Of a stretch of DNA of 64,000 nucleotides, positions 34,607 through 46,589 are shown in pieces. Below the pieces are notes generated by a model. It did not search any database. It was not told where the DNA came from and saw nothing but the letters and a program-made list of their open reading frames with translations. The position numbers were made by a program, and so were the translations under genes. Where the stretch lies: positions 511,790,566-511,854,565 of the forward strand of contig CM040121.1 in assembly GCA_022559845.1 (NCBI GenBank). Reading direction: 5' to 3'. The stretch comes from Amorphophallus konjac (Eukaryota; Streptophyta; Magnoliopsida; Alismatales; Araceae). The stretch's first letter is position 1. Every line of letters begins with the position of its first letter.

Positions 34607-34911
34607 TTTTAAGAATTGAGCCGATACTTCAAAAGGTGCCTCGGTGATATAGAGTACAACTTTTTTATATTTGAGGGTGTTACAATCTACCCCTCTTATA
34701 TAGGCGACGTCCTCGTCGCTGGGCACATATAGCACGCAATCACGCAATCAAGCCCCCAGGCAGGTAGGACTCTAGAGGTGGCCCCTACAAGCTCAAGAGG
34801 TGGCTCCCACTATGTAGCACTTTGCTCTATTACGGACTCAAGAGGTGGATCCCATAGCGTAGCACTTTACCCTACATGGCACTTAGTTCCCACTCTTTCG
34901 GCTCGGGTATA

Positions 34912-34923
34912 GCTCTGATACCA
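34912..34923 (-). other. Primer binding site of the Cassandra-like element
   Basis: The minus strand reads TGGTATCAGAGC three bases after the right LTR, which is therefore the 5' LTR. Confidence 0.9.
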
Positions 34924-35024
34924 TTCTGTCACGCCCCGTACTCTATACCGTCGAGGTATTATCCGCTTTGTCCTATCGGCCTCACGGTTTTGTCCCTTTC
35001 TAACAGTGATCGACTCCAGAATGG

Positions 35025-35091
35025 GAGACTTCCCGGGAGGTCACCCATCCCAGTACTACTCCCCATTGAGCACGCTTAACTTCAAAGTTCT
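35025..35091 (-). other. 5S rRNA-like segment in right Cassandra LTR
   Basis: Same segment as in the left LTR with a few substitutions. On the minus strand the stretch GATGGGTGACCTCCCGGGAA is identical in both copies. Confidence 0.85.
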
Positions 35092-35169
35092 TTTCAAGAA
35101 CTGAGCCAATACTTCAAAAGGCGCCTCGATGATATAGAGTACAACTTTTCTATATTTGAGGGTGTTACA

Positions 35170-35645
35170 TATAGTGTGCAACATGCTCTTTCGGGGAGCC
35201 CTTCCCGTTGTATTTGTCAGATTTTGAGAGTTTATTGACGCCCAACAGTAATCTTTTGGCAGCATGGTAGGCTGGATATGGCACTTCATATATGTCGAAG
35301 GGGGCGTAATCATCACCACCCCTCTTTGCCAGCCTTGCCTCAATCGCTTTGCTCCACCATCAACTTGTTCATCATAACTGGATCTACTGGTTGAGGGTAG
35401 AGGTGGGCAGGCTGCATCGATAATGCGGCCAAAGTCATAGCATTGGATGGCGAAGGCTCCAACAGGGGAGCCTGCCGCTGCATCTGAAGGGGCATTGGTC
35501 GTGTTGGCTGGAGCCACTGGGAATAATGCTGGGGAGCAGCCCAGCTCTGATCTGCAGATTGTAGAACAGCCAGTGAAGGAGCACCCGTGGGGTCGGAACC
35601 TTCCCGTGACGGCTCAGCTCGTGCCCCCAGTTCCTCGGGTGCCAT
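35170..35645 (-). pseudogene. gag-like fragment of a Ty3/gypsy element, minus strand
   Basis: The minus frame from 35645 starts MAPEELGARAEPSREGSD, then a Gln/Pro-rich region. After a frame change near 35345 it reads YNGKGSPKEHVAHY next to 35170. That last phrase resembles the start of the gag domain in Tat/Athila-type elements. The Cassandra-like LTR at 35169 cuts it. No continuation is found left of 34442. Confidence 0.55.
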
Positions 35646-36599
35646 AGCGTGTTCAGCCTTTTCATTTAATTTTCTCTCCAGTAATTTTATCTCTTGTTGG
35701 TACCTTTACAGTGTCATCATGATGGTAGAGTCTATTCTTGTCTTATTACTAATTCCCTCAAGCGTGTTACCCAAAGGACCTTCATATGAAGGAGGTAGAG
35801 ATGCTCCTTGCTTAGAGGGTTGAAAGCAATCGGATGAGATGACCAATAAAGGAAGGGAAGCCCCGAGGACTAGCCTACGAGGGGCACACAACCCGTGGTC
35901 AAACGCAATCCGAAAAGGGACAACCGATAGGGAAGGGAAGCCCCGAGGACTAGCCTACGGGGGGCATACAACTCATGGCCACCACGATATCCCTAAGGAT
36001 AGTGGCTTTGATATCGGGCTAAAGCCCTATCAATGTTCACCTTATGGCAGCCCATAGGGTACTCGTCATAAGCAGACAGAGCCCTTTGACCCCATGGTGA
36101 TTCGGGTATCCCCATAGGGAATATTCCCCTCCCCAGGGTATCAACACGGCCATTCTCTACACAATGAAGCATGATAACGTAACTCACATGGAGAGTAAGA
36201 GGGATATCGTAGCATGATATTCAGGGAGCTAACGGGTTAATCATTAGTGGAGTTAGCAGATTAGCACTCACATAGGGTGTTAGCAGGTTAGCTAGTGCAG
36301 AGTTAGTAAGTCAGCATACTAACTATAGGATTTAAGAGAGGGCCAACACTCAAACAGATAGCAGGCATCACGGACAAAGAGCGCTCGTGATAAAAGACTT
36401 GAGCCCAGACTGTGGGACAAACATATTCTCCACGGTTCATTACTGCGAACGGGAGGGAGTGATGATCCGGTCCCAGGGCTAGAGAGAAATGCACATGCAT
36501 ATGCATCCCCGGCAGGGAGAAAACATGGCGAGCACACGGGATATGCAATGGGACACATTTATTGGAGAGGACCCCGGGGAGGGGGAATTATCGTTGTGG
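35646..36599. other. Leader-like region with an 80-bp tandem repeat
   Basis: No supported gene. GGAAGGGAAGCCCCGAGGAC begins units at 35851 and 35931 (period 80), the second unit more diverged after its first ~40 bases. If the minus-strand gag reading is right, this would be the leader between LTR and gag. Confidence 0.5.
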
Positions 36600-37752
36600 C
36601 CCCGTTGGATTAGCCTGGGGTGTATCCGGCATCAATGGAAGAAACCGGAACACACGATGAGGGATTAAATGCACTCAGAGGAGGGAGAGGGAGAACTCAA
36701 CTTTCATTCACATTCGGAGCTCATCACATAATCCAATAAGTGCGTGAGATTACATTAAGCGATGCGGCTTGGCGTTGTCGCACAAGGCCGATCAAAGACT
36801 CAAATCAAACTTAAAGAGAGGGGCGAAGGGGAGTAAGAACCAATAGCGGGCTCATATCATCGCCCATTCATTACAAAAAGAGACCCACAGTGGGAAAGAT
36901 TTACAGAGAGGAGAATAGAAGGATGGGGGATGCTATACCACCCACCTCTGCTATCGATCACGAAACAAAGTATCGGTCAGAGCAGGGATTTCTCTCTAGC
37001 GCCGGGCTTCTTCGGACAGATAGCTGGTAATGGCCTCTGTCCCTCTGGTTACTCACTCAACGAAGCCCCTTTCTTGTTTTCCAATCCTCTCTATTTTTTC
37101 TTTTCAGATCGCCCTCTCGTATCTCCTCTTCTTTTTACTTGGTCGAACCCCTTGGCCTTATATAGGTGGAAACCCTTCCGGTGTGAAGAATGCGTGCCGG
37201 AGAAGGCTTCCTTTGGTCATTTTGGCACGCCGGGGAAGAGGGCCATTTTCCATTTTGGCGGGCCGGGGAAGAGGGCACTGGAGAAGAGAGTGTGCCGGGT
37301 AAGGGGGCGCGCCGGATTAGGCTTCTTTCGTCGCGTTCGTTTGACACGGGTCAGACGGTGGGCCCTAGACTGGCTCCAGAAGTTGACTTGGTCCTTCATC
37401 TCATTGTGGCTTCGCGAAATCACAACGAGAAGTATTGGTAAAGCCTTCAGGCCACTGAAAGGCCAATTCCAGAACCTTTTGTGCCTTTGGTTCGGACACT
37501 CGGGTTTTCCGCTGACATGGGCTTTGGCACTGCAATTTGTGCATGCCGGGTCAGCTTCACTTGTATTTGTAGCTTTTTGATTGCTTCTTCGAGGATGGTC
37601 CCGAATACTCTTCCGAGCTCCCGGGTCTTGCTTTAGCGGCTGTCCGTTGGAGCCGAGCATCTTTTCTTTTCTTATTTTCTTTGGTCTCATCTTTTGTTCG
37701 GCTTCCGCCGTTTTTTTTTCTTCTTTTCTTTCTTTTCTTCTCTGTCGACACA
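36600..37752 (-). mobile_element. Probable LTR of the minus-strand Ty3 element
   Basis: On the minus strand the likely start is TGTGTCGACAGAG at 37752, with a TATA-like CTATATAAGG near 37158. The inner boundary is uncertain; PBS-like sequence was not identified. The plus-strand 216-codon frame (36930-37580) and the minus-strand 180-codon frame (37217-37759) have no family signature and I treat them as chance. Confidence 0.4.
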
Positions 37753-37779
37753 GGAGCACTCGATCAGAACTTAAGACCT

Positions 37780-39043
37780 GTAGAAACAGAAGTTAGAAAA
37801 TATTAGGAATATTTTCAGTGTCAACAACCACCTGAAAGAGAGGTTCAGTTTTCTATTGATTTGATCCCTGGGGCTGTCCTGATATCCAAGGCACCCTATA
37901 GAATGTCACCAGCAGAATTAAAGGAATTGGAGGAGTAGTTAATGGAATTATTTGGCAAAGGGTTATATTAGACCTAAGATGTCTCCTTGGGGAGTCACCA
38001 TTTTGTTCATAAGAAAGAAGGATGGGTCAATGAGGTTATGCATTAATTATTGACAGTTGAATCAGTTGACTATTAAGAACAAGTATTCCCTCCCTTGAAT
38101 TGATGAGCTGTTTGATCAACTATCTAACGCACAGTATTTTTCCAAGATTGACCTCAGGTCTAGCTATTATCAGCTAAGGATTAAGAAGGAAGATATTCAT
38201 AAAACTGCCTTCAGGAGCAGGTATGGCCATTACGAATTTGTCATTATGCCTTTTGGGTTAACTAATGCGCCTGTAACTTTTATGCAATTGATGAATGATG
38301 TGTTTAGAGAATATCTTGACAAATTTATGGTAGTGTTTATCGATGATATTTTGATATATTCAAGAACTAAGGAAGATCATGAAAATCATTTGAGGACGAC
38401 ACTACAGTTGTTGAGGGATAATAAGATTTATGCAAAGTTGAGTAAGTGTGATTTTTGGCTTGAGGAGATCTCATTCCTTGGTCATGTAATTTCAAAAGAG
38501 AGAGTTGTTGTAGACTCTTCAAAGGTGAAAGTTGTAAAGAATTGGGAGAGACCTAGCAATGTAACTGAGGTTCAAAGTTTATTGGGTTTGGCTGGCTATT
38601 ACCGAAGATTTATTAAGAACTTTTCTAAGATTGTGGAACCCTTGACAAGATTAACCCGGAAGGAAAATCCATATGTTTGGTCAGAAGATTGTGAGAGGAG
38701 TTTCCAAACCCTAAGGAAACGTCTGAAAACTACCCCTGTTCTTGCCCTACTCGTGGGTAGTGATGGATTTGAAGTTTATACAGATGCTTCAAGTATTGGA
38801 CTAGGCTGTGTGTTAATGCAGTATGGGAAGGTCATTGCTTATGCTTCTAGACAACTAAAGGGCCATGAAGAGAATTATCTTGTGCATGATCTGGAGTTGG
38901 CATCTATTATTTTTTCCCTCAAGATCTGGAGACATTATTTGTATGGTGAGCAGTTTACTGTTTGCACCGATCACAAGAGTTTAAAATATCTATTCTCACA
39001 AAAGAAGTTGAACATGAGGCGAGAAGGTGGTTGGAATACTTGA
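37780..39043 (+). pseudogene. pol: Tekay-type RT and RNase H of the element carrying LTR-A
   Basis: The RT begins about 37834 with [15 protein letters not shown] and [13 protein letters not shown]. Many stops lie between 37940 and 38240. From 38246 the frame is clean: [28 protein letters not shown] active site at about 38330-38362, and the thumb FLGHVIS. The RNase H module has [14 protein letters not shown] at about 38772 and [11 protein letters not shown] at about 38963. The 5' part (gag, protease, 5' LTR) is absent; a minus-strand element abuts it at about 37760. Confidence 0.93.
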
Positions 39044-40200
39044 AGGATTTTGATTTTTCTATCTAATACCACACTGGGAAAGAAAATGTGGTGGTTGATG
39101 CCCTTAGTCGTAAGCCTATGGCTTCATTATCTTGTTTGATGATTAAGGAATGGAGTCTGTTGAAGCAATTCACTGAATTGAAGTTGGATGTGGAAGCTAA
39201 GGAAGGTCATTTATTGATTGCCAACATTAGTGTGCAGCCCGACATGTTGACTGAGATCAAGGAGCTTCAGGATGTGGATCCACTTCTGGTAGAAGTCAAA
39301 AGAAGTTTAGACAAGAGATAGATTTTAGTATGGCTAGTGATGGGAGGCTGTTATTTCAAGGTAGAACATGTGTACCTGATCATGATGACATCAAGAAGAA
39401 ACTCATGGAAGAGGCGCACATATCCAAGTACATAATCTACGCAGGAGCTATCAACAATTATCAAGATCTAAAGAAAACTTATTGGTGGCCGAATATGAAG
39501 AGGGAGATCACCGATTATGTGAGCCATTGCTTAACTTGTTAGCAAGTCAAGACAGAGCATCTAAGGCTAGCTGGTAAACTTAGGCCTTTGGAGATCCCAC
39601 ATGGAAGTGGGAGAGTATGGGCATGGACCTCATAGTGGGACTATCAAGGACTCGAAGTGGGTTCGATGCAATCTGGATTATTATAGACCGATTGACAAAA
39701 TTAACTCATATGTTGCCTATCAAGAATAAGTGGTCTGTGGATGTGTTAGTAGCTTTGTACTTTAAGGAAGTTGTGAGACTACATGGCATTCCAGTATCCA
39801 TTGTTTCTGATCGAGATCCTAGGTTCACGTCACATTTTTGGAAAGGTCTGTAAGCTTATTTGGGAACCAAGTTAAATTTTAGCACAACTTTTCATCCACA
39901 GATAGATGGTCAGACGAAGATACCTAACCAGATTATTGAAGACATGCTTCGAGCTTATATGATAGATTTTGGTGGCTATTAGCATGAGCACTTACCACTA
40001 GTAGAGTTTTCTTATAATAATAGTTATCAGTCAAGTATACAGATGGCTCCATTTGAAGCTTTGTATGGTTGAAATTGCAAATCACCTATCTGTTGGGAGG
40101 AGATTGGCGAGAAGCAGTTGATTGATCCTGATGTTATTCAAGAGACAACCAAGAACATTTAGATCTTCCGAGATCGGTTAAGGATCGCGCAGTCTAGATA
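39044..40200 (+). pseudogene. pol: Tekay-type integrase
   Basis: Linker VVDALSRKP at 39091, then the HHCC zinc region. The first His lies near HISKY (39417) and CLTC is at 39530. The core has MDLIVGLSRTRSGFDAIWII (39620), IVSDRDPRFTSHFW (39797) and HPQIDGQTK (39893). In the last motif the expected catalytic Glu codon GAG reads AAG (Lys). Stops at 39319, 39541, 39851, 39980, 40070 and 40160 break the frame. Confidence 0.92.
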
Positions 40201-40289
40201 GCAGAGCTACGCAGATAATAGAAGAAGGGACTTCGAGTTTCAAGTAGACGGCCATGTCTTTTTAAAGGTCTCACTAACAACAGGCATTC

Positions 40290-40670
40290 AATGATTCTGA
40301 GTTAAGGGTAAATTAAGTCCATGATTCATTGGTCCCTTCGAAATTCTTGAGAGGGTTGGTGAAGTTTCTTATAGACTAGCCTTGCCCCTACAGTTGGCTA
40401 GTGTGCATGATGTATTTCATGTGTCTATGCCCAGAAAGTATGTGTATGATCCCTCACATGTAATTCACCATGATGATTTAGTGCGGTAAAAAGATCTACC
40501 CTATGAGGAGAAACCTGTCAAGCTGCTAGATTGGAAGCTTCAACAATTGAGGAATATAGCTATACCTACGATGAAGATCCAGTGGAGTAGACGTGGCCAG
40601 GAAGAGGCTACGTGGAAATTGGAGGAGGCAATCAAGAGAAAGCACCTAGAGTTATTTGCTGGTATGTCTT
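40290..40670 (+). pseudogene. pol: Integrase C-terminus and chromodomain-like tail
   Basis: GPFEILERVGEVSYRLALPL near 40336 (GPF/Y module), DVFHVSMPRKYVYDPSHV near 40408, then LLDWKLQQLRNIAIPTMKIQ near 40530 and EEATWKLEEAIKRK. The last piece has the shape of the Tekay/Del chromodomain. It is followed by a polypurine tract (AGAGGGGGAGGG) at 40725-40736. Confidence 0.88.
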
Positions 40671-40736
40671 CGTAAGCCCCGATGTTTCTTCTTATCATTT
40701 GAATTTAGGGGTCAAATTCTTTTTAGAGGGGGAGGG

Positions 40737-41708
40737 TGTAGTAACCCGGAGACACGTCAAAATTGACATCATTTTAAGTACATCTCCCATCGCCTTATAA
40801 TACCCCAAATTGACCCTCAAATCGACTTATTTGAGTGATTTTCCTCATTTTTCTTGATTATCCATCCTTTCCCTATTTTTTCCTATTTTTCAGATTTTTT
40901 TAGCATTCTTCTCCAATTTTTCGCAACCTTTTTAAATTAAAGTCTCCTTGAGTGGACACATAATAATTTGCGTCAACACCCCAGACGCCATTTAAATTCG
41001 TGGCAGTCACCACAGACGCCAATTCTTGAAAATTTAAATTCCTGGGCCTTTCTATGATCGCAGTTGACTAGACGACCGTGTTCTTCAGATCACGGTCGCC
41101 CAGACGACCGCATTCATTAAATGTGGCGTCCGACTCCAAGTCACCATTTTTTGAATACACGTCGCTTCAGTGGACGCAAATTCTTAAATAACGTCTTGTA
41201 TAGTGACGCGAATTTTATTTCCATATTTTAACAATTCAATTCCTACCAAAATTCGTAATCCTTTGAATCCGCGCCTTTCCAGAAGGACGCGAATTTTTAA
41301 TTTACATCCAAATGGAAGATGCCAATTCTTATCTGATTTTGGTAACTTTTAAACTTTCCAAAAATTGATTTTTAATTAGCGCCTTTCCATGTTTACACAT
41401 ATTAATTGGCGACCACTTCTCTGGATGCGAATTCTTCCAGAAATCTGTTCTGGAAATTGGCCTTTCCTTTCCCCATTTAGATCTCCCTTTCGACTTGGGA
41501 AAGGATTCTTATGGCTTTCTAAGATAGTGTGGACACTTGGAGGAAGTATTTCCCTCTCCAAATCCCATTAGAACCCCATTTCATATTTTTGAGGGAATTA
41601 AATTCTGAATTTCCAACACTATAAATAGGACCCCTCTCCCATGAGTGTTAAAGGCTAGAATTTTGGATCTTTGGGGAAACTCTGCTGGAAGGTGGTGCCA
41701 AGAAGAGT
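40737..41708 (+). mobile_element. 3' LTR-A, first part
   Basis: Starts TGTAGTAACC right after the polypurine tract. It carries GACGCC / GACGACCG motif repeats (40980-41290) and a TATA-like CTATAAATAGG at about 41620. It is interrupted at 41708 by a minus-strand solo LTR and resumes at 43809. Confidence 0.9.
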
Positions 41709-43808
41709 GTTGGCCTTAGGTACACGCGAGGATAAGAAGGGGGGTTGGATTGTCCCCGCAACGCAATGGTAGATTTTAAACTAACATAGCAGATTTAAAA
41801 TGACTAACAGATTTATACTCAAACGAACTGAAAATTTAAACCTATATGAAATGGTTCTCTCCAACTTTCCGATCTCACATGAACAATATAATGATTTAAA
41901 CATGCAAGCACACAACCACACAATGCGATAGATTTTTTTAGGTGGTTCGGCAGGACACACGAGTCCTCCTACATCCACCCCTCACTGAACCGGTGAGGTT
42001 CCACTCGCTTCAAACTGAAGCACACAGAGTTTACACTCCAAATACATGGAGACCGAGTCTCCAACATGATCCAATGACGGGATCAACACACACATGAATG
42101 CTGCAACAACTGCAGCACCAACACTCACAACTGTACGCAGACGGTTCACCACAGAGTAACTCAGAGTTCAGAAAATAAAGAAGATATTCAATACATGCCC
42201 ATGCTTAGGATAAACTGAAAAATAAACATCAAGATAAGCTTGAGAAGGTTTCAGAAATATCTCCTCAGTAGTTGATGGCTTGCAGACGAATGTTCTTTGA
42301 AGCTTTCACGGTAGGGGTCGATCTTGAACATATACGAAGCCACACAAAGTCCTCCTTGGAGATTCAGCCTCGCTGAAGCATAAACACTTGAAGAACGGAT
42401 GTAGATCTGCAAGATTCCAACCCAGATCGCCCCTGCAGGAAGAAGAGAAATGATAAACACTCAAAACCTTCTCTCCCTCTCCACCTGCGACCGCAGCCTT
42501 CTATTTTCGTTGCTTAAGAGATCTGAAATCGCAACATTTATAAAGAGGCACCATAGAATGTTCAAAAGACTACAAAGCCCATGCAAAACCATTGCAAAAC
42601 CTCTTTAAGATGTGTATAAGAACCCTAAGGGCAAGGGGGTCAAAAAGGAACACAAACGGATTGGATTTAATAGGTTTTGAATGAGTTTCGAAAACCCCGT
42701 TCCGGAGCTCCTTAAGAAGTGTCGACACCCAATGTCGACACCAAAAACTCTGAGTTCTGTCAAATCACAGAACTAGAACACTGCCAGGCTGGAGTCGACT
42801 CTTGCTTGGAGCCGTTCTGGATAGACCCAGGGCCCAGTAGGAGTCAACTATTGCCTTGCCCTGGCATTTCTGCCCAAGGCAATCCAATGCAAGATGAGGG
42901 TGTCGACTATGAGAGTCGACTTCTGCACTGTCATGATCTAGACAAGCCTTAAACCCATTTAAAAACTCAATTTTCCTCATCCAAGAATCAAGAACAAATA
43001 GCCATGCATTTAACGAAAGTATGAGCATCATTCAACCAAATTCTTCCAAGGTTTATATTAATGGATTAAACATATTGCAAGCCCAAAAGCCCCATGTGGA
43101 AAATACATGTAACACATTCAACACTTTAAAAACCCATGAATGAAGTGCATGGAACATGGAAGGGTTGATGCAATAGAAGAAAAACCAAATTAGCATAGGC
43201 ATCAAAGTCAGAAACAACACTATTTTTAAACATGATTCCTCTCTTTAACATAATCACACCTTTCAATCTCCACAACATAAAACAATTCCACTCTTCATAA
43301 CAAAAGAGTGACATGGTTCAAGCAAATGAAAAACCCATTCAGAAACAGACCAAGTCGACTTCCCAAGGAGGCAAGTCGACTTGCTTCAATCTCCCTAAAG
43401 TAGAGAATGGAAAAAGGGCCAGCAGAAGTCAACTTAACCCAGTCAGAAGTCGACTTGGCTTATGCTCTTTTGCTCAGGTCGACTTGGTCAGTATGCCAAG
43501 TCGACTTGAATCAAACCCAGAGCCTAATTTGATAGTTTTGAGAGATAAAAGGCCTTACTCGTTCTTCTTAAAGAATGTTAATGTGTTTTACCACCCGTTT
43601 TGGATCTTTGACAGCAAGATGACTCATTCATGCATTATTTTGGCTTCCTTATGATGTCCATCATGGATTTGTTCCTGCATTGCAAGATAATCAAAGTATA
43701 AGCTCCTTAATCAACAAGCATTCTTCAATGGACATTTTCATTAACACATGCACACAAGATTTGTCACATTTAAAACTCAACCACCAAAATCAACTAGGAG
43801 ATCCAACA
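41709..43808 (-). mobile_element. Solo LTR of SIRE-1 family, minus strand, inside LTR-A
   Basis: On the minus strand it starts TGTTGGATCTCC at 43808 and ends CTAAGGCCAACA at 41709 (TGTTGG/CCAACA termini), 2100 bp. The reverse complement matches the 3' part of 14693-17311, including the ACCGGT...GTGAGG block and the CTTCTTATCC/CTTCTTGTCC phrase before the end. It contains about ten GTCGAC hexamers (42721-43506). The adjacent LTR-A sequence resumes without loss. Flanking 5-mers AAGAG and GAAAG are similar but not identical. Confidence 0.88.
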
Positions 43809-44446
43809 GAAAGGAGGAGTCTCCCCTATGCTTAAAGCTACATCTTTGAAGCTCCATCCCTTGGAAGATCTTGAAGAAGCATCTCTATCCTTGGAGAAAG
43901 ACCAATAAGACATATCTTTTCCTTTTAGTCATTAGCATCAATTCATGCATCCTATCTCCCTCTTTTATTTGTTCTCATCTCAATCATATTGAGATCTCCA
44001 TAGTGCAACACTTGCACAACTCCCTTATGTTTTGCATATCATCATATTTTTATCCACCCTTTGCATAGGGGTTTTAAGTCTAAACACCAACAAGGTGTGT
44101 TCTTGCTCATGTTTTCATGTTTATTTCTATTAAGGATTTGATGCTACACACCTTTAATTTCTAATCCAATTCTTTTGTTGGTTGTTTGTTCATTTTTGCA
44201 AGGGTAATCCAAGAAAGCTTATTTCATCGGCCGGCCGATTGGAAGGAAGGGAGCACTCACAATCCTCCCCACTTTTAAAGATATTTATATCGTGATCACC
44301 TCCTTTTCTTTATTGTTAATTTCTTTTGAGGCCCACATGTCCCTGGTGATCACACTCCGTTTAACATCTACATGTTTCCCTTCCCCTTTTTAATCCTCCT
44401 TTATTCTATTTTCTAAAAGTCTTTTGTGGATTCTTCATGATCTACA
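43809..44446 (+). mobile_element. 3' LTR-A, second part
   Basis: Continues the LTR (GGAGTCTCCCC.ATGCTTAAAG, as in the split minus copy) and ends GATCTACA. Total LTR length without the insertion is about 1.61 kb. It carries the 14-bp palindrome at 44226-44239. Possible target duplication ATAAG follows. Confidence 0.85.
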
Positions 44447-46474
44447 ATAAGTGCTTAAATAAATCGACTAGCATAAAAAAATAAAATTAGAATGAATCAA
44501 ATGGGTTATTTGGTTTTGAATTAGTGTTCTTTTGGGCAAGAGTTAAGGCTTAATTGGGTTAAAAATGGGCCAATAAGCCCTAAAAATTGGATTAATTCAT
44601 AAACCCTAATTCTTAGTGGGTTTGGTGGCTTAAACCCAACCTCTTGGGCCCTAGATCGTAGGTAAACCCTAGGCCACTTGAGGAGAATGTTTTACTTCAA
44701 ATTTTTGATGAGATTAGGGTTGGAAGAGGATTTTTGGCGGCGCTTTAGAGAGAAAGGGTGAGATTTTCAGAGGTTATTCCTATCCCAGTCTAGCTGGGGT
44801 TTAGGGTGGCCAAATCCCTATATATAGGACCCTAAAGGTGGCCGGTCGAACCCTAGGTCATGCAAGGTCGAAGAGGTAGAAGATAAGAGCAGTTTTTGGG
44901 AGAGAAAGGCGTAGGAATCAGGCGTTCGTGGGCAAGCACGAGAGAGGTGTTCTCCCCATAGATCGACTTAAGAGGTAGGTTTCTCTCAGGCTCAATTTAA
45001 TTAAAGGTTCCAATAGTGTTAGTTTGCATGTATAGGTGTTCCAGAAAGTATTTTGCCCAATTTTTATAGGCCCTGTTGCATGTATGAGTCGATTGAATCA
45101 AGATCGTTCATTTCCATCCGGAGATGAACCCTCTGTTCTTGATCGCAGTGCTAATAGCGTCTCTGAACGCAGGACCCCGATAGACCGCGTTTAGGAGAGT
45201 TCTTTTAGTTTTAAAATCGTTAAATTTTCATGAACGCGGCATCACGATAGACCGCATCTATCTTGATCGTGGCCCTAGATATGACCGCGTTCTGGCACGA
45301 GTTTCTAAGAAAACCCTAATTTTTCTAGTGCATTTCTTTTTGTTATTTTGAGTTTAAAAGCATGTTTTAGGTTATAAATGTTGTCTGAATAATTACTATA
45401 ACTAGGTATCATGGAAGAATGGTTAAAATCTTAAAAGCATGCTCTCATATGATCTCTTGATTCGCTCTTCATCTCCATGTCAACTTGTTCAATAAAAGAG
45501 TAGAATAAATCTGAGATTCTGTTTAGATGTTACCCTTCTAATCTTCTATAATCTCATGGCATGTGAACCTTGTTATTTATTAGCATTTTCATTGAATAGA
45601 TGAGTTAGAGTTTTTGTTTGAGGGTCGTGTCACTCCGGTGGCAATTGACCTACTGCACTACTATTTTTCGAATGATATTCCACCCAAATTCTTGGTGAAA
45701 TCAGGACCCCTCACCAGATATTCCTTCCATCAGACTGGAACTATTTCATCAAGGCCTTCGTGAGTCTCTGTGAGCTTGGGATTCACATTAGGACGTCGAG
45801 CAAGTTGTACCACAAAACCTATGTAAACCATTGGAATCCTCATCCTACTATGTAGGATAGGGTTCAACCGGCTGTTGGAATGAAAGAACGAGGTTCTATT
45901 TGCATTCTATTGTGTATGTTCTAAATGCAGCCTCTACAGGCACCGCGTTCAGGTTCTGTTTGAGAAGGCGGATGACATCGAGACCACGTTCTCTTCAAAC
46001 CCCGATTGGATCGTGTCCAAGTGACTGACCGCATTCATGATGATCACGGTGGGTATGCCAACCGCGTTCTGTCCATCTTCTACCTCATTTGTCTGATCAT
46101 CTTTGAATGATCATGGCCACACGACTGATTGCATCCTGTATGAACGCAGCCCTAGAGGCAACCGCGTTCAACCCAATTTTTTGAAAGTTCGTCTCTTGAT
46201 CGTGATGTGTAAAGTATAGGTTCTAGCCTTTTCATGACTATTAATCATTGACATCTTCAACCCTTTTCATGGGGTTATACTCTTCATTGACAAGTTTATA
46301 TATTTGACTTCCATTCCAATGACTTACTACTTGAGTTTGAATTATTGGAAATCCTTTGAAAATTCTTATTTCCATCTCTTGATTTCTTTGACTACATGAC
46401 CTTATTATTGGAACTCCATTTGGCCATAGTGAAATGAATGAATTATCTGGGAAACTATTGAATGGGACTACGAT
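44447..46474 (+). mobile_element. LTR-like sequence C, part 1
   Basis: No gene. It looks like an LTR: a TATA-like CCTATATATAGG at about 44818, and many ACCGCGTTC / GAACGC motifs at 45150-45300 and 45930-46170. The sequence resumes after the hAT insertion at 51258. Its 5' end is cut by the LTR-A element. Confidence 0.55.
46467..46474. repeat. 8-bp target site duplication ACTACGAT (left)
   Basis: Exact match with 51250-51257. Eight bases is the hallmark of hAT transposition. Confidence 0.93.
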
Positions 46475-46494
46475 TAGGGGTGTCAACGGATCTG
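46475..46494 (+). repeat. Left terminal inverted repeat of the hAT element
   Basis: TAGGGGTGTCAACGGATCTG; pairs with the complement of 51230-51249 at 16 of 20 positions. Confidence 0.9.
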
Positions 46495-46589
46495 TAAGAT
46501 CCGAAAATTTGATCCGAATCCAAAAATAATTTTGGATTCGGATCGGACTTTTGATCCATTACTATGTGTTTTCAAGGATCATGGATGCG

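Larger units (their letters stand above)
34442..35169 (-). mobile_element. Cassandra-like TRIM retrotransposon with 5S rRNA-like LTRs
   Basis: Two direct LTRs of 243 bp (34442-34684 and 34927-35169) enclose a 242 bp interior. On the minus strand each starts TGTAACACCCTC and ends GGGGCGTGACA. The interior begins with a Met primer site (34912-34923, three bases from the LTR) and ends with AGAGGGGTAGAT, a polypurine tract. There is no coding capacity. Flanking 5-mers (GCAGG on the left, TATAG on the right) do not match, so one flank has been rearranged or the duplication has decayed. Confidence 0.9.

Noticed and set aside
34540..35091. Two 5S rRNA genes
   Set aside because: Only the internal control region is similar; the 5' part of 5S is replaced and the segments are inside paired 243-bp LTRs of a miniature retrotransposon.
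35846..36010. Minisatellite
   Set aside because: Only two units of 80 bases, the second diverging after ~40 bases; recorded as a local tandem duplication.
36930..37580. Plus-strand open frame of 216 codons, and the overlapping 180-codon minus frame at 37217-37759
   Set aside because: Neither shows a family motif, and the region behaves as an LTR with a TATA-like site next to a minus-strand gag.
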